From NCBI GenBank assembly GCA_031278315.1, contig JAITKS010000192.1, positions 1 to 6,309 of the forward strand: DNA of 6,309 nt, in the 5' to 3' direction. Position 1 is the first letter of the stretch. Each line of letters starts with the position of its first letter. Under the pieces are notes generated by a model. It did not search any database. It saw nothing but the letters and a program-made list of their open reading frames with translations, and was not told the DNA's origin. Source of the stretch: Planctomycetaceae bacterium (GTDB taxonomy: Bacteria; Planctomycetota; Planctomycetia; Pirellulales; Thermoguttaceae). Shown one piece after another: positions 6,091 to 6,309 of this stretch. The translations under genes were made by a program, and so were the position numbers.

Positions 6091-6280
6091 TAAAATCGCC
6101 CTGAAAGGGCAACAGGATTATAACCTGCCCCACTCGGGGCGGGTAAAATCCCCCGCCAAACTGAAGCCCTGAAAGGGCGATCGGATATTGAGACTCATAA
6201 CCAACGTAATGGAAACGGAACAATAATTGTTGTTAATAATTGTTGTCGTTATTTTTTACCGCCCTTTCTGGGTGATTTTA
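6091..6280. mobile_element. About 190-base element with inverted ends and CCCTGAAAGGG palindromes (MITE- or REP-like)
   Basis: The left end TAAAATCGCCCTGAAAGGGC (6091-6110) matches the complement of the right end (6261-6280) at 18 of 20 positions. The 13-base palindrome GCCCTGAAAGGGC occurs at 6098-6110 and again at 6166-6178, so ATCGCCCT (6095-6102) and AGGGCGAT (6174-6181) bound an inner block. That block holds a GC-rich hairpin CCTGCCCC-ACTC-GGGGCGGG (6124-6143), and GGCGGG (6138-6143) can alternatively pair with CCCGCC (6152-6157). The element encodes nothing and is far more GC-rich than its surroundings. No target duplication is convincing, so mobility is inferred. Confidence 0.5.
6222..6246. 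repeat. 12-base direct repeat inside the inverted-end element
   Basis: AATAATTGTTGT occurs exactly at 6222-6233 and 6235-6246, one base apart. It lies in the AT-rich right part of the element at 6091-6280. Confidence 0.7.
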
Positions 6281-6309
6281 TTTTATGCGTTAATGAATTG
6301 CTATTTGTC

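Overview
The window holds three recognisable genes in AT-rich bacterial DNA, separated by unusually long spacers full of repeats. From left to right they are ettA (43-1722, +), an ABC-F translation factor; pnp (2182-4365, -), polynucleotide phosphorylase; and rpsO (5351-5623, -), ribosomal protein S15. rpsO followed by pnp on one strand is the classic bacterial order. ettA converges on pnp from the other side. All three proteins look intact, with their catalytic or RNA-binding residues in place.

The organism is probably a low-GC bacterium of the Planctomycetota or a nearby group. The reasons are the opening of PNPase, the nearly absent Shine-Dalgarno sites at ettA and pnp, the long spacers, and the repeat families (CACAGAG nonamers, TTTCGTG nonamers, CCCTGAAAGGG palindromes). 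This assignment rests on remembered resemblance and was not searched.

The ettA/pnp spacer (1723-2181) carries a long inverted repeat with A/T tracts on both sides, which could act as a two-way terminator. It also holds T-rich arrays with a period near nine bases, a 13-base tandem duplication and a perfect 12-bp stem-loop.

The rpsO/pnp spacer (4366-5350) is 985 bases with no credible gene. Its most interesting content is a diverged duplication (about 4599-4744 and 5025-5198). Each copy has a hairpin, one base pair of which differs in a compensatory way, and an 18-base identical block ending in a small hairpin followed by T residues. This could be a pair of small-RNA-like units or a decaying repeat.

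The region upstream of rpsO (5624-6309) has a good ribosome binding site and a leader inverted repeat with alternative pairing partners. Further out are a T-rich nonamer array, a decayed second copy of the stem-loop repeat at 2084-2132, and a compact element of about 190 bases bounded by 20-base inverted ends (18 of 20 matching), which resembles a small non-autonomous mobile or REP-type element.

Functionally the genes belong to translation and RNA turnover: S15 assembles the 30S subunit, PNPase degrades RNA, and EttA gates early elongation according to energy state. I see no phage, CRISPR, toxin-antitoxin or other accessory system. The novelty, if any, lies in the non-coding repeats.
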